Origin: Bacteroidia bacterium
GTDB lineage: Bacteria; Bacteroidota; Bacteroidia; J057
Reading direction: 5' to 3'
Assembly: GCA_033391075.1 (NCBI GenBank)
Contig: JAWPMV010000001.1
Location: 7,812,001 to 7,876,000 of the forward strand
Length of the DNA stretch: 64,000 nt
Below the pieces are notes generated by a model that saw only the letters and a program-made list of their open reading frames with translations, searched no databases and was not told the DNA's origin. The translations under genes and the position numbers were made by a program. This document shows, piece by piece, positions 60,641 through 64,000 of this stretch. Within the stretch, counting starts at the first letter, position 1, and every line of letters starts with the position of its first letter.

Positions 60641-61894
60641 ATGAAAACCCTGACCAGCCTCCTGTTTAGTTTGTGTTGCTGTCTTTTTCTGCAGGCACAA
60701 TGGACAAATCTTTCCCCCACTAATGATGGCAGTCATTCCTGGCATTTTCAGAAACATGAATGCGGGGTAGTGATTGTCGGAGATACGATTTTGCTCGTCG
60801 GAGGACGAGGAAGCAAACGAGCCCTGATCTATAATCCTCAGACCAATCATGTAAGTACGGGTTCAGATGGCCCGATCGAATTCCACCACTTCCAGGCAGT
60901 TGAGAAAGATGGAATTGCCTATTTGGGCATGGGAATGACCGGCGGTTATCCCAATGAAACGCCGATTGCTAATTTGTATACTTATGATGTCCGTAATGAT
61001 AGTTGGAATCTGGAATCAGCCATACCTCCTGCTCGAGTGAGAGGTTCAGCCCAGGCAATACTGATCGGGGACTGGATTTATTACTTCAATGGACTGACTG
61101 TCGGACACCAAAGTGGTCATGTAAATATGACAGATCGCTACAATGTAGTGACGAAGCAGTGGGAAGTGTTGGCGAATAGTCCACGTGCGAGAGATCATTC
61201 AATCGCTTTGTATTACAACAATAAAGTCTATTTGGTTGGAGGCAGGAGGAGCAAAGTAAACCATGGAGGCTTACACTCAGACATGGTAAGCGAAATAGAT
61301 GTTTATGATATTCCCTCAGATAGCTGGACGACTTTGGGAACTCTTATTCCAACTGATCGGGCTGCACCTATGGCGGCATTCTTAATAAATACTGCAGGTA
61401 ATGTTCAGTTAAATGTTTGGGGAGGAGAATATGCGGGAGGAACCTATGCTTTGGGAGAGGGCCTTGACCTCGTTTCGGAGAGTTGGGAAACCATTGATCC
61501 TTTGACCGGGACTACGCATGCCTCTCAGATTGTTCGGGTTTCAGTCGATACTCTTTACCTAATCGGAGGAGCAATAAATGGAGGAAACAATCGACCCATA
61601 ACAGATCCTGCCTATGTTCAGCGTTTTGTCAGTGATGTGATCTTTGGGATCACTTTTCCAGAGGAAACTGATAAGATTGATCCAAAGAGACCTTTTCTTT
61701 ATCAGGTAGATGAAAAATTGTATGTCAATCTTAATGCGAGAAAAATGAGTTTGATAGGACTTGATGGCAAGTCTTTGCATTACCCTCCGGCTTCAGTCTT
61801 TGAAATCCCCGATGAACTAAGTGCCGGAATTTATCTGTTTAAGGTGATAACAGATAAAGGAAAGGTAGCGACTCAAAAGATCATGGTGAAATAA
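60641..61894 (+). CDS. Kelch-repeat secreted protein with T9SS type A sorting domain
   Basis: A 417-residue exported protein, signal peptide ending about residue 21 (LFLQAQ). At least five Kelch repeats follow (LLVGGRGSKRALIYNPQT; LYTYDVRNDSWNLES; YYFNGLTVGH; KVYLVGGRRS; VYDIPSDSWTTLG), forming a beta-propeller of the galactose-oxidase type, without the enzyme's catalytic thioether context. The last 70 residues look like a type A sorting domain (ARKMSLIGLDGKSLHY, ELSAGIYLFKVI, ATQKIMVK). Probable surface or extracellular binding protein. A palindromic site precedes the gene, and a terminator follows. Confidence 0.78.
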   Translation: MKTLTSLLFSLCCCLFLQAQWTNLSPTNDGSHSWHFQKHECGVVIVGDTILLVGGRGSKRALIYNPQTNHVSTGSDGPIEFHHFQAVEKDGIAYLGMGMTGGYPNETPIANLYTYDVRNDSWNLESAIPPARVRGSAQAILIGDWIYYFNGLTVGHQSGHVNMTDRYNVVTKQWEVLANSPRARDHSIALYYNNKVYLVGGRRSKVNHGGLHSDMVSEIDVYDIPSDSWTTLGTLIPTDRAAPMAAFLINTAGNVQLNVWGGEYAGGTYALGEGLDLVSESWETIDPLTGTTHASQIVRVSVDTLYLIGGAINGGNNRPITDPAYVQRFVSDVIFGITFPEETDKIDPKRPFLYQVDEKLYVNLNARKMSLIGLDGKSLHYPPASVFEIPDELSAGIYLFKVITDKGKVATQKIMVK

Positions 61895-61912
61895 ACAGGA
61901 TTAGAAACAAAG

Positions 61913-61937
61913 AAGGCCTTCCCAAAAGGGAGGCCTT
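61913..61937. terminator. Bidirectional terminator between Kelch and HtrA genes
   Basis: AAGGCCT(T)CCC and GGGAGGCCTT form a 10-bp stem with one bulge around AAAA, between two convergent genes. Confidence 0.75.
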
Positions 61938-62003
61938 TACTTTGAATCTACTTCTAACCTTAAATATCCACTAAGGATACACTTATGTATTTACACTTTT
62001 TTA

Positions 62004-63494
62004 TTACTTTAAATCGAAGGTATAGTAACGTCTTCTGGAAGGATAACTTTCGTATATACCCTCTATGGTTACTACGCCGGCCTGGTCTTCCAGGGCTGCA
62101 GTGAGGTCATCTGTATTTTCGATGCGCTCCTCTCCAACCTTGGTGATAATAAAGCCCGAGCGAATATCAGTCAGTCTTTTCAGCGTGCCTACTCCCAGGC
62201 TTTTTACTTTTACTCCTCCCTCGATATTCAAACTAGCTGCCCGATTTTCGCTGATATCTTCAAATTCTGCTCCCAGCTTTGCCAGGGTTTTGATTTCTTT
62301 CTTTTCAACCGATCCGGTATTTCCGTCTCCATTTCTCAGCACTACATTTATGGTTCTTTCTGCACCTCCGCGATTGACGGTTACCTCTACTTTATCGCCA
62401 GGACGATGTGTACCTATGGCTGCCTGGAGTTCTGGAGAAGAACTTACGGCTTTACCGTCTACGGCAGTGATTACATCTCCAATTTTCAATCCGGCTTCTG
62501 CTGCTGCCCCATTTGAGGTCAGGCTATCGATATAGATGCCATTTGTCAGATCGAGGTCTTTTTCTTTTGCCAATTGTCCATCCACATTACGGATCAGAAC
62601 CCCAAGGAAAGCTCTTTGTACCACGCCATATTGCATGAGGTCTTCCATAACCTTGCGGACGATATTGGTGGGTACTGCGAAAGAGTATCCGGAATAAGAT
62701 CCTGTGCGACTGGCAATAGCTGTGTTGATACCGATAAGATCACCATCAAGGTTTACCAGTGCTCCCCCGCTATTACCGGGATTTACTGCTGCGTCTGTTT
62801 GGATAAAGGACTCGATTGCAGAGCGATTTCTCAGGATGTTGATGTTTCTACCTTTTGCACTTACGATACCTGCGGTTACGGTAGAGGTCAGGTTGAAAGG
62901 GTTACCAATTGCCAGTACCCACTCTCCAACTCTTACTTCATCCGAATTGGCAAAACTTACTTTCTCCAGGCCTTCGGCTTCTATTTTGATGAGAGCCAAA
63001 TCGGTTGTTGGGTCTGTGCCGATGACTTCTGCTTTATAATTGCGATTGTCAAAGAGTGATACTTCAATATCATCAGCTTTATCGATCACATGATTATTCG
63101 TTACTATATATCCATCCTGGCTGATGATTACTCCAGAACCGGAACCAACACTGGGCTGGGGACTGCGACCTCTACCTCCAAAGTCATCTCCGAAGAAGTC
63201 TCTGAAAATATCTGGCACTTGTCCACCACCGCCTCTGCCATCCAGAGAGGTAGATTTTATATGAACTACCCCTGGCATCACTTGCTCTGCAGCGGTAGTG
63301 AAATCTGAAGGAGTGGATGAGATCTGGGTATCAAACCTACTATTCAAAGTCGGGAGACTTTGGGTATGTTCGATGGTTACTTTTTGATCATTTTTGAAAA
63401 AATACTGATTCACGCCCAGGGTAAGTGCGCTTCCAAAAATACCAGCTGCCATTACCAGGGCAAAAGGACTGAGGGATTTCTTCATCTTTTTCAT
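62004..63494 (-). CDS. HtrA/DegP-type periplasmic serine protease
   Basis: A 496-residue trypsin-fold protease with N-terminal signal anchor (about 10-30). Catalytic triad: His135 (TNNHVID), Asp165 (TTDLALIK) and Ser242 (NPGNSGGAL). Two PDZ domains follow (about 285-385, opening GVVQRAFLGVLIRN; and about 400-490 with GVKVKSLGVGTLKR and GFIITKVGEERI). HtrA proteins degrade or hold misfolded envelope proteins under stress. The start codon is one of two close ATGs (MKKMKK). The gene is monocistronic; the upstream gap holds a structured repeat copy. Gene symbol is left open because degP, degQ and htrA cannot be separated. Confidence 0.95.
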   Translation of the reverse strand: MKKMKKSLSPFALVMAAGIFGSALTLGVNQYFFKNDQKVTIEHTQSLPTLNSRFDTQISSTPSDFTTAAEQVMPGVVHIKSTSLDGRGGGGQVPDIFRDFFGDDFGGRGRSPQPSVGSGSGVIISQDGYIVTNNHVIDKADDIEVSLFDNRNYKAEVIGTDPTTDLALIKIEAEGLEKVSFANSDEVRVGEWVLAIGNPFNLTSTVTAGIVSAKGRNINILRNRSAIESFIQTDAAVNPGNSGGALVNLDGDLIGINTAIASRTGSYSGYSFAVPTNIVRKVMEDLMQYGVVQRAFLGVLIRNVDGQLAKEKDLDLTNGIYIDSLTSNGAAAEAGLKIGDVITAVDGKAVSSSPELQAAIGTHRPGDKVEVTVNRGGAERTINVVLRNGDGNTGSVEKKEIKTLAKLGAEFEDISENRAASLNIEGGVKVKSLGVGTLKRLTDIRSGFIITKVGEERIENTDDLTAALEDQAGVVTIEGIYESYPSRRRYYTFDLK

Positions 63495-63760
63495 CTAAGC
63501 GTTGAAACATTTAATGGGATAAGAGAAAGATTCTTTAGGTTCTTTTTCTCTTACATTATCAAATACGCTTTTAGCTTCTTAAAAGATTGTTAGGGAGGTG
63601 TTAATGTTTTCTTAAAACTTTTGAACCCGCCGCCTCACGCTCACCTTCCCTTGTTCTACAGAACAAAGGAGTGCGCGCGTGCCAAGTAGTATAGAATGCC
63701 GGATGCGGGACTTTTCTTTTTTGAGGGGAAGGGACTTGCGGCGGAAGGGTTCAGGAAGGA
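63495..63760. other. Intergenic region with structured repeat
   Basis: Contains module A copy 2 (63623-63752) directly adjacent to the Lrp/AsnC gene end, and the AT-rich htrA promoter region near 63495-63600. No gene is seen. Confidence 0.5.
63623..63752 (+). repeat. Structured intergenic repeat, module A, copy 2
   Basis: A 130-nt element with the same fold as 8102-8237: outer stem GAACCC (63623-63628) with GGGTTC (63747-63752), GCCGC with GCGGC inside it, a hairpin TTCCCTTGTTC (63646-63656) / GAACAAAGGAG (63661-63671), and a T-rich hairpin near 63710-63731. Pairs GG-CC in copy 1 become GA-TC here, and A-T becomes G-C in the first hairpin, keeping the pairing. Confidence 0.7.
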
Positions 63761-64000
63761 TCACTTTTCCTTTTTCAAAGCAGCCATGGGAGAAAGTCCC
63801 CGACTAAAGGCTACCTCAAATGAAATGATGGTATTGGTTCCTTCTACTCCATCCAGCTTGTCGATGCGATCGTAGAGGATGTCGCGAAGGTGAGCATTGT
63901 CCCGGGCGTAGATCTTTACCATAAGGTCATACCTCCCAGCGATATTGGCGCATTCTACAATCTCGGGGATTTCTTTTAATGCATTCATAAGTTCTTCTAC
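63761..64000 (-). CDS. Lrp/AsnC family regulator, ligand-binding (RAM) domain, partial
   Basis: Only the C-terminal 79 residues are in the window; the frame runs off the right edge (VEELMNALKEIPEIV...). The sequence has the RAM/Lrp_AsnC_C pattern: a helix, then CANIAGRYDLMVKIYARDN, a second helix (HLRDILYDRIDKLDGVEG) and TNTIISFEV. These domains bind amino acids or similar ligands and drive octamer assembly. Whether an N-terminal HTH domain is present cannot be seen; stand-alone RAM-domain proteins of this size also exist. The last residues (GLSPMAALKKEK) form a short tail. Confidence 0.85.
   Translation of the reverse strand, partial: VEELMNALKEIPEIVECANIAGRYDLMVKIYARDNAHLRDILYDRIDKLDGVEGTNTIISFEVAFSRGLSPMAALKKEK

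Noticed and set aside
1-64000. tRNA, rRNA, transposase or prophage genes
   Set aside because: Looked for TTCGA-type T-loops with matching acceptor stems, integrase-like genes and insertion-sequence frames; none was convincing in the window.

Overview
The window reads as a chromosomal segment of a free-living, probably marine or environmental member of the Bacteroidota, most likely Saprospiria or a neighbouring class (that placement is inference). The support is: a MurF-alanine racemase fusion enzyme, six secreted proteins ending in type IX secretion (T9SS) sorting domains (type A and type B), a DUF6089 outer-membrane protein, Bacteroidota-type promoters (TTG about 20 nt before TAnnTTTG), and pairing of ECF sigma factors with small one-TM regulators. 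No rRNA, tRNA, CRISPR array, transposase or prophage gene is visible.

Layout. 0.46-6.3 kb: a four-gene operon of exported carbohydrate-active enzymes (GH127, sialidase, double-SGNH esterase, alpha/beta esterase). 6.4-10 kb: a T9SS type B protein and glycyl-tRNA synthetase. 10-13.4 kb: an outer-membrane protein and an ECF sigma/regulator/beta-barrel group. 13.5-16.8 kb: nuoA-nuoB joined to murF-alr. 17-26 kb: a small orphan gene, an anchored SGNH hydrolase, a DUF3089 lipoprotein and an 1843-residue M43 metalloprotease. 26.5-29.4 kb: a FIST sensor overlapping a hybrid histidine kinase. 29.7-40.3 kb: DinB, a flippase-glycosyltransferase pair, RidA, LysA, acyl-CoA dehydrogenase with an HD protein, YegP-like DUF1508, DUF805 and a class V aminotransferase. 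40.5-48 kb: a CHAT-TPR protease-like membrane protein, three tandem paralogous secreted proteins of unknown function, and a divergent ECF sigma factor with its TPR-bearing membrane regulator. 48-53.3 kb: acetyltransferases, a nucleotidyltransferase, an arsenic-type arsR-DUF6428-arsC operon and a MATE exporter. 53.5-64 kb: MutS, an EamA transporter, a Crp/Fnr regulator, a HExxH lipoprotein, an alpha/beta hydrolase, a Kelch T9SS protein, an HtrA protease and the end of an Lrp/AsnC regulator cut by the window edge.

The strongest candidate for something undescribed is the 40.5-48 kb region: a periplasmic CHAT protein with a C-terminal anchor and three paralogous T9SS cargo proteins facing a divergent ECF sigma/anti-sigma pair whose regulator has a periplasmic TPR domain. 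The other unexplained signal is intergenic: a 130-136 nt structured repeat with covarying stems (two copies), a GC-rich companion module, a palindromic ACTACAACACT-type repeat (three copies, one a perfect 26-bp inverted repeat), and a GTCATTGCGAG-bounded repeat (two copies). A flippase gene whose homologous reading frame begins on an ATC codon, and a promoter-leader with a mini-ORF inside a 12-bp stem upstream of the DUF805 gene, also deserve a second look.
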